Notes: generated by a model from the letters alone, not told the origin. A stretch of DNA of 64,000 nt from Rossellomorea marisflavi (GCF_001274775.1 NZ_LGUE01000008.1:1941-65940); one strand, 5' to 3'; numbered from the stretch's first letter, positions 50,279-60,452 are shown. Program-made: numbers and translations.

Positions 50279-53200
50279 TCACTTTTCCAGTTCGATTGTT
50301 TTTATTTCATATGGGTGGAAGGTGAGGTCGATTGGACCTGAAGTGTATTCCGAAAGATACTCATCTTCCATGAGGTTCACTTCCCTCCATTTCCTCACGT
50401 CCATGTTGATCCTGCAGGACGTGGTGGCTCCTTCCATTTCATGAAGGCGCACAATGAGCGTACCCCGCTCTTCCGCCTTCTTGACTGTATCGACGATGAC
50501 GCCCGTTCCGCTGATGGAGAGGAGGGAATTTGTAAACTCCTCGGAGGCCGTTCCCTTCATGACCCTGATGGGGGCATTCAGGTAGGTGGCTTCCCTTTCT
50601 ACATCATGCTTGGCCGTTTGTCCCGCAAATGGATACAGGGAGTAGACAAAATGATGGTGACCGATATCGGCCTTCGGATCCGGATAAATCGGACCTTTGA
50701 GAAGGGAGAGGGCCATGATATTGTCTTTGATCGAATAGCCGTATTTGCTGTCGTTCATGAGGCTGACGCCATAGAATGGTTCTGAAAGGGCCGCCCACTT
50801 GTGAGCGACGGATTCGAAGCGTGCCACATCCCAGGACGTATTCCAGTGGGTCGGTCGTTTGACGTTCCCGAACTGGATATCATAGATGGCTTCCGTCGAC
50901 CGTATCGCTACGGGGAATTCCACCTTGAGGAGCTGTTGACGGGCTTCCCAGTCCACTTCCGTTTCAAAATCGATCCGTTTGGAATGGGCATAACAATGGA
51001 TCCGCTGAATGATCTTCACCTGCGGGGCTTCCCACCTGAACTCGATGGTCGTCTGCAGGGGCCCATTATCAAGTATAGTACAGTCCTTCAGTAAATCAAT
51101 AGACTTGGATTTTTCCATATAATACAGATCAAGATCCCAGGCATCATGGGCCATCGGCTTATCTTCATAGAGTTTCAGGACATTCCCTGTACGTCCCGGC
51201 TCGATCATTTCGCGCCCTTCCGCTTTATCGAATATGCTTGTGAATTGACCTTGTTCATTCCAGGTTAATCGATAGAATGGCGTTTCCCATGATTGATGGG
51301 TAAGGTCAATTTGACTCAAAGGAGATTCCTCTGAAGGACTTGCTCCCGTCTCGGTCAGCGTGCCATATGCAAATGCCTTCACATCCGGCACCAGTACAAG
51401 CGTGCCCCCTCCTGACAAGGGTTGGGTTTGTACCGGTTTCCCCTCGTGTTCATAGGAGCCGTGCTCACCCGGAACTGTCATCAGGACAGGTGCTGTGTAT
51501 TGATGGGGATGCATGAATGACCAGTTCTGCTTTTTGCTGATAATCTGGGATTCCAAATCGGATACAACACCCTTTTGGATGATTCTCGCCTCATCATACT
51601 CAAGATGGGCGTCCTCATAGACTTCGGTGATGGAGGAACCCGGGATGATGTCATGGAACTGATTGAGGAGGATTTTCTTCCACCCTTCTTCCAAGGCTTC
51701 CCCGGCATACCGCTCCCACCCGTTTAGCGAAGCATGCCAGGCAGCAAGGAACTCCGCTTCCCTGTAGGACAGTTCAAGCTTCCGATTCTGTTCTTTCATC
51801 CTGGCTTGGGAGGTGTATGTTCCACGATGGTACTCGAGGTACAGCTCTCCGTCCCATGTGTGTACATACTGATCGGTTCCATCCACGGTCTCGTGAAGCT
51901 CATCAAAGAAATCCGAGGCACGCGTGGATTGAACATGAGGCATGCCCGGCACATCAGACAGCTTCCGCTTCATCTCGATCATCTCGCGGTTCACTCCGCC
52001 CCCACCGTCCCCATAGCCGTAAGCAAGGAGCAGATTCCGGTTCACATCCTTATCCCGGTATTTGTCCCAGATGCCCTTCACCGTCTCTCCCGTGACGAGC
52101 CCGTTGTACGTATAGAACCAGGAGTCTGCAGGCCTGCCCGGCTCCGGGGTCGTGATGAAGTGGGTCAGGATCTCGGAACCGTCGATTCCCCGCCACCTGA
52201 ACGTATCATGAGGCATGCGGTTGTACTGATTCCAGCTGATCTTGGTGGTCATGAAGGTATCAATCCCTGATTTTCGGAGAATTTGCGGGAGCGACCAGCT
52301 GTAGCCGAAGACATCGGGAAGCCATAGCGTGCGATTCCGTCGATCGAATTCCTTCTGGAAAAAGGCCTTTCCATAGAGGAGCTGCCGGACGAACGATTCG
52401 CCCGATGGGATGTTGCAGTCGGCTTCCACCCACATGGAGCCTTCCACTTCCCATTGACCCTCTTCAACTTTTTTTTGGATGGCTGCGTAAAGCTCAGGCT
52501 CTTCCTCCTTCACCCATGCATACAGCTGCGGTTGACTCTGAATGTAGGTGTAATCCGGGTACAGCTCCATGAGGCGGAGAACGGTTGAGAATGTTCTTTT
52601 CGCCTTCTCCTTTGTATGTTTGGTGCGCCACAACCAGGCAAGGTCGATATGGGAATGACCAATCGCATGGACCGTCACCTCCGAGTGCTTCTGCCACTCT
52701 TTCTTCTCGGCTTCCAGCACAGCCGCTGCCTTCCTGACGCTTTCATAAAAACACTCTCCCCGATCGGTCCAGTCAATTTCGTAAAATACCCTGTTCAGGA
52801 GGGCAATCAAATTCGAGCGCACACCATCATGTTCACCCAGCTCCTTGACCGTTTCCAAAATGGCTTTGGATTTGAAATAGAAATCATCGACCTCACCATC
52901 AAGGAAGCCCCACCACGCTTCTTTCAACCGGTAGTATTGCTCCGACGGGTTCCCACCGCCTTCAAGTCCCGACCATAGCTGAATCGTCACATCGAATCGG
53001 TCTCCTTCAGGAAGGATCACTTCACGGTGATTGGAATCCACCCCCTGAAACGGTCGTCCGTTCAGGTAAAGGAGTGACTCGAACCCGGAGTTGTTTCCCC
53101 CGCCGGTTCGCCCGAGGTCGAGATAGAGCACTGCTCTCCGCTCATCCTCGGGTACATGCAGAGTAGTGTGGAGCCACACATACCGGTCCCGTCCGGACCA

Positions 53201-53365
53201 CGTATCGTGTACATTCATTTCTCTTTCGAAATGGGTTGGATGGAGATTCTCTTCCCCCTGCTTCGGTTCGTGGACGCCAAATGGGCCGAGCCCCCTGCAA
53301 TCACGGTACCGAAGTCGATCCAGTTCGTTCAGTCTATTCTCGATTTTTTGGATTGAATAAAACAT
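50279..53365 (-). CDS. GH38 alpha-mannosidase (large form)
   Basis: A 1028-aa cytoplasmic glycosidase of family GH38. About 230 N-terminal residues form a beta domain, then the catalytic barrel begins with the zinc motif GHSHIDLAWLW and has the nucleophile region LWLPDVFGYSW. Beta domains fill the C-terminal half. Long forms of this type act on alpha-mannosides from N-glycans. ATG 53365 follows GGAGGG. It has no signal peptide, so it acts on imported substrate. It is last before the terminator. Confidence 0.93.
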   Translation of the reverse strand: MFYSIQKIENRLNELDRLRYRDCRGLGPFGVHEPKQGEENLHPTHFEREMNVHDTWSGRDRYVWLHTTLHVPEDERRAVLYLDLGRTGGGNNSGFESLLYLNGRPFQGVDSNHREVILPEGDRFDVTIQLWSGLEGGGNPSEQYYRLKEAWWGFLDGEVDDFYFKSKAILETVKELGEHDGVRSNLIALLNRVFYEIDWTDRGECFYESVRKAAAVLEAEKKEWQKHSEVTVHAIGHSHIDLAWLWRTKHTKEKAKRTFSTVLRLMELYPDYTYIQSQPQLYAWVKEEEPELYAAIQKKVEEGQWEVEGSMWVEADCNIPSGESFVRQLLYGKAFFQKEFDRRNRTLWLPDVFGYSWSLPQILRKSGIDTFMTTKISWNQYNRMPHDTFRWRGIDGSEILTHFITTPEPGRPADSWFYTYNGLVTGETVKGIWDKYRDKDVNRNLLLAYGYGDGGGGVNREMIEMKRKLSDVPGMPHVQSTRASDFFDELHETVDGTDQYVHTWDGELYLEYHRGTYTSQARMKEQNRKLELSYREAEFLAAWHASLNGWERYAGEALEEGWKKILLNQFHDIIPGSSITEVYEDAHLEYDEARIIQKGVVSDLESQIISKKQNWSFMHPHQYTAPVLMTVPGEHGSYEHEGKPVQTQPLSGGGTLVLVPDVKAFAYGTLTETGASPSEESPLSQIDLTHQSWETPFYRLTWNEQGQFTSIFDKAEGREMIEPGRTGNVLKLYEDKPMAHDAWDLDLYYMEKSKSIDLLKDCTILDNGPLQTTIEFRWEAPQVKIIQRIHCYAHSKRIDFETEVDWEARQQLLKVEFPVAIRSTEAIYDIQFGNVKRPTHWNTSWDVARFESVAHKWAALSEPFYGVSLMNDSKYGYSIKDNIMALSLLKGPIYPDPKADIGHHHFVYSLYPFAGQTAKHDVEREATYLNAPIRVMKGTASEEFTNSLLSISGTGVIVDTVKKAEERGTLIVRLHEMEGATTSCRINMDVRKWREVNLMEDEYLSEYTSGPIDLTFHPYEIKTIELEK

Positions 53366-53377
53366 ACGGACCCTCCG

Positions 53378-54691
53378 TTATGAAGTGTGATGTGATTGGG
53401 CAAGAGGGCTTTCCGGAACATGGATGCCCAGCTCACTCAGGATGAATTCACTGAACATCGAGTTCGCCCATGCAAACCAGTGGCGTGTGAACTCTTCCGG
53501 ACGATCGGCATCAAAGCCTTCATGCATGAATCCTGTTCCCCCATGGGTGTTCTTGAACATATTCACGATTGCGTCCCGCTCTTTCCTGGAGATGGCCGTC
53601 ATCCCCTGAACCGCCAGGCCGATATGCCAAATGTAGTGATCCGGGGTGTGCGGGCTGCCGATTCCGGAAGCCTTTTTACCTTCGTAATAGTAAGGGTTGT
53701 GACGGCTGAGGATGAAGTTTCGCGTATTCACGTACGTCTCATCTTCTGCGTCTGCATACCCCATATATGGAATTGCCATGAGACTGGGTACGTTCGCGTC
53801 GTCCATCAGGTTATATCGTCCTGCACCATCTGTTTCGAACGAGTAGATCTTCCCGAATTCCGGATGATCCACTACGGCATGTGCTTCAATGCCATCGCGT
53901 ATTTCACGACCAAGTGCCGCCATCTTCTCACCCAGATCAGATTCTCCCATCGTAACGAGCATTTCCTTCGCATAGTCGAGGACAACAGCTGCGAACATAT
54001 TGGCAGGCACCAGATACCCGTATAGGCAGGCATCGTCACTCGGACGGAATCCGGACCACGTCATGCCTGTCGGGACGGAATAGCCGCCCTTTCCGTCGCG
54101 CAACAGCGTATCGGATACGCGGCAGTCATCACGTTGGAACCGGTAAGGGGAGTTTTCTTCATGGTCCTGCTCCACCCTCCATAGATCATGGATCACAGCA
54201 AGGACTTCCTTGAGCGTCTCATTCAGGACCGTCTCGTCTCCCGTTGCCTTCCAGTATAGATAAGTGAGCTGAATCGGATAGCAGAGGGAATCCACCTCGT
54301 ACTTACGCTCCCAGATCCATGGGGTCATGTCGGTGTGATCCTGTTGATGCCCTTTGTTGTCCGCTGTCCTGTTGAACGCATTGGCATAAGGGTCCATGAG
54401 GATGTACTTCCATTGGCGCTGGATGACTTCCTTCAGCATGGAGGCGATTTCCCTGTCCTCTTTGGCCAGAATCAAGTAGGGACGGACCTGTGCAGATGAG
54501 TCACGGAGCCACATGGCCGGAATATCGCCTGTGATCACAAAGGTCCCCTCTTCGTCCTTCTTCAAGGTGGTCTGATACGTATTCAGGAAGCATTTTTCAA
54601 ATAACGCATATACCTCCGGATCGTGTTCGTAAGCTTTCTTGACCTTCTCCAATATGTGTTGAAATGAGGCTGGTATCACTTGTTCTGTCAT
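53378..54691 (-). CDS. GH125 exo-alpha-1,6-mannosidase
   Basis: A 437-aa enzyme of family GH125 (formerly DUF1237). Signatures are GDIPAMWLRDSSAQVRPYL, DPYANAFNRTADNKGHQQD, YEVDSLCYPIQLTYLYW, DDCRVSDTLL, TGMTWSGFRPSDDAC and the C-terminal HWFAWANSMFSEFIL. GH125 enzymes remove alpha-1,6-linked mannose with inversion. ATG 54691 is chosen because AAGGAG lies eight bases before; an earlier GTG overlaps the site. It lies between the two GH38 genes, complementing their linkage range. Confidence 0.94.
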   Translation of the reverse strand: MTEQVIPASFQHILEKVKKAYEHDPEVYALFEKCFLNTYQTTLKKDEEGTFVITGDIPAMWLRDSSAQVRPYLILAKEDREIASMLKEVIQRQWKYILMDPYANAFNRTADNKGHQQDHTDMTPWIWERKYEVDSLCYPIQLTYLYWKATGDETVLNETLKEVLAVIHDLWRVEQDHEENSPYRFQRDDCRVSDTLLRDGKGGYSVPTGMTWSGFRPSDDACLYGYLVPANMFAAVVLDYAKEMLVTMGESDLGEKMAALGREIRDGIEAHAVVDHPEFGKIYSFETDGAGRYNLMDDANVPSLMAIPYMGYADAEDETYVNTRNFILSRHNPYYYEGKKASGIGSPHTPDHYIWHIGLAVQGMTAISRKERDAIVNMFKNTHGGTGFMHEGFDADRPEEFTRHWFAWANSMFSEFILSELGIHVPESPLAQSHHTS

Positions 54692-54703
54692 CGTCTCCAC
54701 TCC

Positions 54704-57379
54704 TTATTTTTCATCAATGATCATGGTGATGATCTCATACGGTCGAACGGCGTATGCCGCTTTTCCTGTACCGATCTGTTCCTTCTTTTCTTCAAGTATG
54801 GTAGAACGGTAGAGCACGCTGCCCTCTACGGTCAACAACTGCTCCTCCGCTGTCGGATTGAACCAGCGGACGATGATCCCAGTTCCCTTCAGTGATGGTT
54901 TGATGGTCGTAAGCGTAAGGGACTCTCCTGTCCACTTGAAGGGGGCTTCACCTCTCGAGCCGTTCCCATCATTCCGCTCGACCTGGACCACGGTCGGATC
55001 GATCGGATAGCTGTACGCTCTGTTATACACCTTGGATTCAAGAACCGATCCTGCATGAGGGATGATCATGAAGGATGCCGATTGCTCCCCGATGCACTGT
55101 GCTTCCGGAGTATCGAACACACCCCAGTCGCCCAGTTCCCCGACAGACCGCAATAAGGTGAGCTCCACGACGTTTCCTCCTGTGATCTCGTATTCATGGA
55201 GACCGATGCCTGCCACCGTGAGACCCTGAATCCCGTCATCAAGACTAGCGAATCGTTGCATATGGTGGTCGAATGTCGGATTCGCCCACTGCCTTTCCGG
55301 TTGATTGGGACGCTTGACGATTTCGAAGATGCTGTCCGCATAGTGATGGTCATTTCCCTTGCCGACCGGGAATCTGGCCCGGATACGGTGGTCCCTTACC
55401 TGATTATCCATCTTCACATCCACCTTCAGCCCCTCTGCTCCTTTCAAGAGGGTGAGGGTCGTCGTGATCGGGAATTCCGTCAACTCTTCTGATCGCGTTG
55501 CAGTCCGCTCCGGGTGCCATACCAAGTTTTCACGTTCTTGCTGGAGATGTTCATGAGCGCTTTTCGGGATGATCATGGTTGTGCGGATCTCAACGATGGT
55601 TTTGTATGGGGTATCCATGATCACTTCGATAGCAGACAGGGCATCTTCCGTCGTAAACCTGAGGCGATCGCCGGTTTCCTTGAACATGTATTCGTTCCCG
55701 ATGTCACCGCTATCCTCATAGACGCCGAGATTCGGATATTCATAGCCTGTGCGTTTATCCACGAGGCTATAGCTTCCATTCTCATGGATCGTAACCAGAA
55801 GGTTGCCGTTTTCAAGCTGACGCTTCTCCTCGTTCCACATCCCTTTTCCCACTACTCTTTCATCTGAAGGAATGAGGTGTACCACTTCATAGCCGAGAGC
55901 CGTCGTGAAGTGGATGGGGAACGTGATGCTGATCTCCCTGCCGTAGTAAGGACGCCTGAAGCCATCACGCGGCAGATCATATCCGAAGGAAACGCCATGG
56001 TCCTCTACATGGACCGGGATCAACGTCCCATCAGCGCGCTCCAATGCATATACCGGAAGCTCACGACCTTTTAATAACCCAGGGATCTCACGGAAATCCC
56101 TGTCACTGAAGTAGATCTTATCCACCATCACCTTTTGGGTGATCACCCGGGATGATGCTTCCGTATGGAAAAGGATAAGGGGTACTGCCAACGGATCGGC
56201 ATGCCCGGTATCAAGGCCTGACGCCATGTCGCGGAGCTGCTCATGGATAAAGCGCTGCGCTCCCTTCTCCACCTTCTCGAATCGCGTCACCATCTCCCTG
56301 TGGACTTCATCGACACTGCACCCGCAGATGCTATCGTGTGGATGATTCTCCATGAGGAGCTTCCAGTAGTATTCTGAGAAATCCCGATGCAGATCCCGAT
56401 CCCCCACAAGAACACCAAGGGGTTCAAGCACTTTCTCCAGCAGCAGCTGACAGCGGTCGTTCGCCTGTTTCAAATAGATGCGCGCTGAAGCCGTGTTCAC
56501 AAGCGTTGACCAACCATCGGTCTTTTGATTCCTCAGCTCCCCACGGATCGTTTGCAGATCATCGGGCAGCTCGTTTTTCACGTCGTCTATGTATGCTTTG
56601 AAGCTCGAATGCTTAAACGTCACATCCGGCATGAGTTCGTTAGCGACTTCAATGGCCGTCGTAATATCTGCCTGCAGGGGTTGATGATCGCATCCGTTCA
56701 TATACAGAAGCTGGGAGGTCGAGGCAAACCGCTCCGATTCCGCGAGCTTCTTCTCCCAATAGACCCTCGCCCCTTCACGGTCTGAAGGAACTTCATTTCC
56801 ATTCGAGTACCAGTTGGCAAACAGGATCCCGAGCACCTGCGATCCGTCCGGTGCTTCCCAAACCATCTCGGAATAAGGCGACGAGAACTCATCATGGTGC
56901 ACCTGGTTATTAAAGCCCGTCGGGGTCACGCCCCTTCCGAAGGCGGCTGTATCAATATTGGCCTGCTTAAGGAGCTGGGGTGCCTGACCGTAGACGCCGA
57001 ACGTATCAGGGTAGTAGCCGAGATACCCGTCCTGCCCCCACTCTGCCGTGTCCTTCATCCCATACAGGAGATTGCGGACATTGGCCTCCGAGCTTGTAAG
57101 AAAGGCATCCTGCAGAATGTACCACGGTCCGACGATGAGCCTCCCCTCCCGGATATACGCCTTCACTTCCGCCTCCCTTTCCGGCCGGACGCCAAGGTAG
57201 TCATCTACCATGATGGTCTGCCCATCAAGGTGGAAACTATGAAAATCAGGATCTTCCTTTAATTTCGCGAGAAGATCATCGAACAGTTTGACCAGATAAT
57301 ATTTATGTTCTTCCAAGGACATGTACCATTCCCGGTCCCAGTGGGAATGAGAGATGATATGCGCCGTCTTTTTCCCCAT
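54704..57379 (-). CDS. GH38 alpha-mannosidase (MngB-like)
   Basis: An 891-aa GH38 enzyme close in layout to E. coli MngB. The catalytic domain starts at the N-terminus with the zinc motif ISHSHWDREW, and the nucleophile lies in GYYPDTFGVYGQ; NHPHDSICGCSVDEVHREM is typical. C-terminal beta domains follow. The start ATG 57379 shares its A with the stop of the preceding gene (TGATG), with AGGAGG at nine bases. MngB acts on 2-O-mannosylglycerate 6-phosphate; here the context points to mannose oligosaccharides. Confidence 0.93.
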   Translation of the reverse strand: MGKKTAHIISHSHWDREWYMSLEEHKYYLVKLFDDLLAKLKEDPDFHSFHLDGQTIMVDDYLGVRPEREAEVKAYIREGRLIVGPWYILQDAFLTSSEANVRNLLYGMKDTAEWGQDGYLGYYPDTFGVYGQAPQLLKQANIDTAAFGRGVTPTGFNNQVHHDEFSSPYSEMVWEAPDGSQVLGILFANWYSNGNEVPSDREGARVYWEKKLAESERFASTSQLLYMNGCDHQPLQADITTAIEVANELMPDVTFKHSSFKAYIDDVKNELPDDLQTIRGELRNQKTDGWSTLVNTASARIYLKQANDRCQLLLEKVLEPLGVLVGDRDLHRDFSEYYWKLLMENHPHDSICGCSVDEVHREMVTRFEKVEKGAQRFIHEQLRDMASGLDTGHADPLAVPLILFHTEASSRVITQKVMVDKIYFSDRDFREIPGLLKGRELPVYALERADGTLIPVHVEDHGVSFGYDLPRDGFRRPYYGREISITFPIHFTTALGYEVVHLIPSDERVVGKGMWNEEKRQLENGNLLVTIHENGSYSLVDKRTGYEYPNLGVYEDSGDIGNEYMFKETGDRLRFTTEDALSAIEVIMDTPYKTIVEIRTTMIIPKSAHEHLQQERENLVWHPERTATRSEELTEFPITTTLTLLKGAEGLKVDVKMDNQVRDHRIRARFPVGKGNDHHYADSIFEIVKRPNQPERQWANPTFDHHMQRFASLDDGIQGLTVAGIGLHEYEITGGNVVELTLLRSVGELGDWGVFDTPEAQCIGEQSASFMIIPHAGSVLESKVYNRAYSYPIDPTVVQVERNDGNGSRGEAPFKWTGESLTLTTIKPSLKGTGIIVRWFNPTAEEQLLTVEGSVLYRSTILEEKKEQIGTGKAAYAVRPYEIITMIIDEK

Positions 57380-58002
57380 CAAGCTTTTCCTCCTGTCGCT
57401 GCAAATTGGTTATAGCGGTTCATGGATACCTTCATGATCCAGTAGGCCGGCATGACGCCCAAGGCAAATGGAATCAACCCAGGCATCTGATAGATGAGAT
57501 AGCCTACCATCGTGAGGCCGATCGTGATGACCAGGTTCTGCTTGAAGCTGATCAGGGTGAGGATGAATGGCTGGATCAAATAATGTTTGAGCGATTGCTC
57601 AAAATGGACGTAATACGGGAAAACATATAGAAATGAAAAAACATATAGGATTGAGAGGAATAGGATGATTGCCGTGCTGAACAACACGACGATTCCTTTC
57701 AGCTGGGTAACAAGATATAGATCCAGGGCAAGGAAAACACCGATTGACGTATAAATCCATCCGATTGCATTCGTCTTCCAGAAATGCGCCTTGTAGTAGC
57801 GATGATAGCCATCGTAGATCGGCTCCTCGAGACCGCCCTTCAGCCATCTCCTTGTGGTGGCGAATAGGGCCGTTGTGGCAGGAAAGAAGCCCAGAACGAC
57901 TCCACCAAGAAGGATATGCATGAACCAGATCACATTGAGCTGCATCGTCTTCCAGATCCAGAGGCTCGCTTCTGTGAACAGACTTCCCAAGCGATTAAAC
58001 AT
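57379..58002 (-). CDS. DUF624 membrane protein (YesL-like)
   Basis: A 207-aa protein with five to six spans, of the YesL/DUF624 family found in many Bacillus polysaccharide-use clusters next to LplABC importers. Motifs are WIWKTMQLNVIWFMHILLGGVVLGFFPATTALFA and the C-terminal ALGVMPAYWIMK. The role is unknown, perhaps helping importer assembly or signalling. ATG 58002 lies six bases after AAAGGAAG and overlaps the ROK gene by eight bases. Confidence 0.88.
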   Translation of the reverse strand: MFNRLGSLFTEASLWIWKTMQLNVIWFMHILLGGVVLGFFPATTALFATTRRWLKGGLEEPIYDGYHRYYKAHFWKTNAIGWIYTSIGVFLALDLYLVTQLKGIVVLFSTAIILFLSILYVFSFLYVFPYYVHFEQSLKHYLIQPFILTLISFKQNLVITIGLTMVGYLIYQMPGLIPFALGVMPAYWIMKVSMNRYNQFAATGGKA

Positions 58003-58888
58003 GTACATCTTCCTTTCCGTATGTCTTCCTCCACACATAGGCTGCCCCTATGAGCTGAGCCTGGTCCAAATGGGTACAGACTTCCACAGTCGGCTTCACC
58101 TTTGCAATCGGCTTGGCCGTCATGACACGATCAAGCTCAGTCTGCAGCCGCTGAAGGAAGCTCGGCTGTCTCGTAATGCCTCCTCCCACGAGGATTTTCT
58201 CGGGATCAAGCATATATTGAAGATTGAATATCCCGACAGCCATGGTATGGAAGAACTGATTGAGGGATTTCTCTGCTGCTGCATGACCCTTTTCAGCCTC
58301 TTCGAACACACGCGAGCCGGTCCATGCCGCTCCATGTGGGGGCTCATCCTTCAAACGCTTCGTCAGGGCAAATGATGATCCACGTTCACTCCACGTTTCA
58401 TAGCCTTCCATCAGGGAATAACCGAATTCTCCACCATGGAGGTTCGCTCCCTTATGCAGCCGACCGTTGATGACGATCCCTCCGCCGATCCCTGTGCCAC
58501 ACACGATGCAGGCAAATGTATCACAACCGGCACCAGCCCCGCTCCACTGCTCTGCAAGGGCCGCACAATTGGCGTCATTCTCCATTGTGACCGGCAACCC
58601 GTATCGTTCGTGGAATAAAGCACGCAGATTCACGACATGGATGAAATTCACCGCGCTATGCCCGAGGACAAAACCGGCATCCGTTACGCTGCCTGGAGAA
58701 CTGATGGCGATCCCCTCTATATGGTGGTCCCTCTGCCATCTTCCCAGGACCTGATCGACATGAACGCTGAATTCCTCTACACTGACAGGCGTCGGGACCT
58801 CCTCTTTCAGGACAATGTCAGCATGACTGGTGACCAGGGCGAATTTCGTGAACGTCCCACCGATATCAATGGCGAATAGATGTTTCAT
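57995..58888 (-). CDS. ROK-family sugar kinase
   Basis: A 297-aa kinase. The phosphate loop is AIDIGGTFTKFAL, the catalytic region MENDANCAALAEQWSGAG, and the second phosphate motif CGTGIGGGIVINGRLHKG. The usual ROK zinc motif (CxCGxxGCxE) is missing after GGEFGYS, as in BglK-type kinases that act on sugars or glucosides. ATG 58888 has a GAGAGGCGG site and lies inside the GH1 end. It probably phosphorylates mannose or a disaccharide released in the cell. Confidence 0.88.
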   Translation of the reverse strand: MKHLFAIDIGGTFTKFALVTSHADIVLKEEVPTPVSVEEFSVHVDQVLGRWQRDHHIEGIAISSPGSVTDAGFVLGHSAVNFIHVVNLRALFHERYGLPVTMENDANCAALAEQWSGAGAGCDTFACIVCGTGIGGGIVINGRLHKGANLHGGEFGYSLMEGYETWSERGSSFALTKRLKDEPPHGAAWTGSRVFEEAEKGHAAAEKSLNQFFHTMAVGIFNLQYMLDPEKILVGGGITRQPSFLQRLQTELDRVMTAKPIAKVKPTVEVCTHLDQAQLIGAAYVWRKTYGKEDVHV

Positions 58889-60266
58889 CACATGCCGCCT
58901 CTCCCGGTAATCGATTCGATTCCGCCAGTTTCCTGAACCAGTCAGCACTCTTCTTTTTCCTGCGTTCGCCACTATCAAGATCGAACTCAACAAGCCCGTA
59001 GCGATTTTTGTATTCATTGAGCCATGACCAGTTATCGATATAGGTCCATACATGGAATCCATAGCAATTGGAGCCTTCACGTATTCCCTTATGGAGCCAT
59101 TTCAGGTGCTCTTCAAAAAACTCGATCCGGTACTCATCCTGTATGGATCCCGCCTCGTCCCTGAAACGGTCTTCCCCCTCGACACCCATGCCGTTCTCAG
59201 CGATAAACCAAGGGATATTCCCGTATTCATCACGGATCTGAATGGCGATGTCATAGATCCCCTTCTCATAGATCTCCCATCCCCGGTGCGGATTCATCTT
59301 TCTATCAGGCCACTCGTAATGGAGGAAGGAACGATCCAAGACATGTTCAGCGTCCTGATTCCCTGCCTTCACCCTTCTCGGCTGATAATAATTGACCCCA
59401 AGGAAATCCACCGGGTTGTCTTTGATCAACTTCAGGTCATCGGGGTACATGTTGACATGGATGCTTTCATTCCGTATAAACTCACATAAGACATGTGGGT
59501 ATTCACCCTTGACGACGGGGTCAAGAAAACTCTTATTGAATAGGGCGTCTGCTAGTTCTGCCGCCTTCACATCATCCACATTCTCTGATCTCGGATAACT
59601 CGGTGTCAGATTCAGTACGATGCCGACCCTACCCCGATGCTCATTCTTCCGGAAAGCCTGTACCGCTTTGACATGGGCAAGCAAGGTGTGAAAGCCTGCC
59701 TGACAGGCTCTCCTGATGTTGAACACACCGGGCAGATGCTTATCATTCAAGTAGCCCATCTCTACAGGGACAATCGGTTCATTGAAGGTCACCCAGTCTT
59801 CTACAAGATCCCCAAAACATTTAAAAGCCGTTTCCGCATATAAGGCGAAAGCTTCCGCTGACTCCCTGATATCCCATCCACCTTTCTCATACAGCCAATA
59901 CGGCATGTCAAAATGAAAAAGATTCACCACGGGGCGGATGCCCTGGTCAAGCATTCTGGTGAACACATCACGGTAAAACTCCACTGCTTCGTCATTCAAC
60001 GTGTGACCGTCAGGCATCAGCCTCGTCCATGAAATCGATGTGCGATAGGAATTGAACCCGAGCTCTTTCATCAGTGAAATATCTTTTTTATAATTGGCAT
60101 AAAAACCGGTCGTCTCTTCAGGGCCGATTCCTTGATAAAACACGCGAGGCTCTTTCTGGAACCAATGATCCCAAACATTCGGAGACTTGCCACCCAGGCT
60201 AGATGAACCTTCCATCTGAGGTGCCGAAGAAGCCGCTCCCCACATAAAACCTTTCGGGAATTCCAT
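58866..60266 (-). CDS. GH1 beta-glycosidase
   Basis: A 466-aa enzyme of family GH1. The acid/base Glu is in WVTFNEPIV, the nucleophile Glu in WFIAENGMG; the N-terminal FPKGFMWGAASSAPQMEGS and YRTSISWTRLMP are classic. ATG 60266 lies eight bases after AAAAGGGGG. The usual 6-phospho-site pattern was not verified, so it may be a beta-glucosidase or beta-mannosidase. In N-glycan use it could cut the core beta-linked mannose or chitobiose-type bonds. First gene of the glycosidase operon, with a cre-like site upstream. Confidence 0.92.
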   Translation of the reverse strand: MEFPKGFMWGAASSAPQMEGSSSLGGKSPNVWDHWFQKEPRVFYQGIGPEETTGFYANYKKDISLMKELGFNSYRTSISWTRLMPDGHTLNDEAVEFYRDVFTRMLDQGIRPVVNLFHFDMPYWLYEKGGWDIRESAEAFALYAETAFKCFGDLVEDWVTFNEPIVPVEMGYLNDKHLPGVFNIRRACQAGFHTLLAHVKAVQAFRKNEHRGRVGIVLNLTPSYPRSENVDDVKAAELADALFNKSFLDPVVKGEYPHVLCEFIRNESIHVNMYPDDLKLIKDNPVDFLGVNYYQPRRVKAGNQDAEHVLDRSFLHYEWPDRKMNPHRGWEIYEKGIYDIAIQIRDEYGNIPWFIAENGMGVEGEDRFRDEAGSIQDEYRIEFFEEHLKWLHKGIREGSNCYGFHVWTYIDNWSWLNEYKNRYGLVEFDLDSGERRKKKSADWFRKLAESNRLPGEAACDETSIRH

Positions 60267-60283
60267 TATCCCCACCCCCTTTT

Positions 60284-60297
60284 AGAAATCGCTTACA
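60284..60297 (-). promoter_or_regulatory. cre-like site of the glycosidase operon
   Basis: On the minus strand TGTAAGCGATTTCT keeps TGTAANCG and differs from the cre consensus only near its end. It lies just before the GH1 ribosome site. Confidence 0.6.
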
Positions 60298-60341
60298 TTT
60301 TCTCTTATCCCTATCATATAGACAAAAAATCAACCATGGAA

Positions 60342-60370
60342 CTGCCTGGCAGGAAGTCCTTTAATAAAGG
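60342..60370. promoter_or_regulatory. palindrome pair upstream of GH1
   Basis: CTGCC-T-GGCAG (60342-60352) and CCTTTA-A-TAAAGG (60358-60370) lie side by side, with their starts 16 bp apart, upstream of the presumed promoter. They could bind the YesN-type regulator. Confidence 0.35.
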
Positions 60371-60421
60371 CAGGAAAACTTTAATATGGACAGTTTATGA
60401 GAGCGAATTGGTGGCACCCAA

Positions 60422-60452
60422 GAAAAAAACCTTCCACCATGAGCGGAAGGTT
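60422..60452 (-). terminator. terminator of the carboxypeptidase gene
   Basis: On the minus strand AACCTTCC and GGAAGGTT pair and are followed by TTTTTCTT. Confidence 0.9.

Noticed and set aside
51734-52270. 178-codon plus-strand frame.
   Set aside because: It is antisense to the GH38 catalytic region with no start signals.
58889-59080. N-terminal extension of the ROK kinase (64 residues).
   Set aside because: It overlaps the GH1 catalytic gene and lacks a ribosome site; MKHLFAIDIGGT is the family start.
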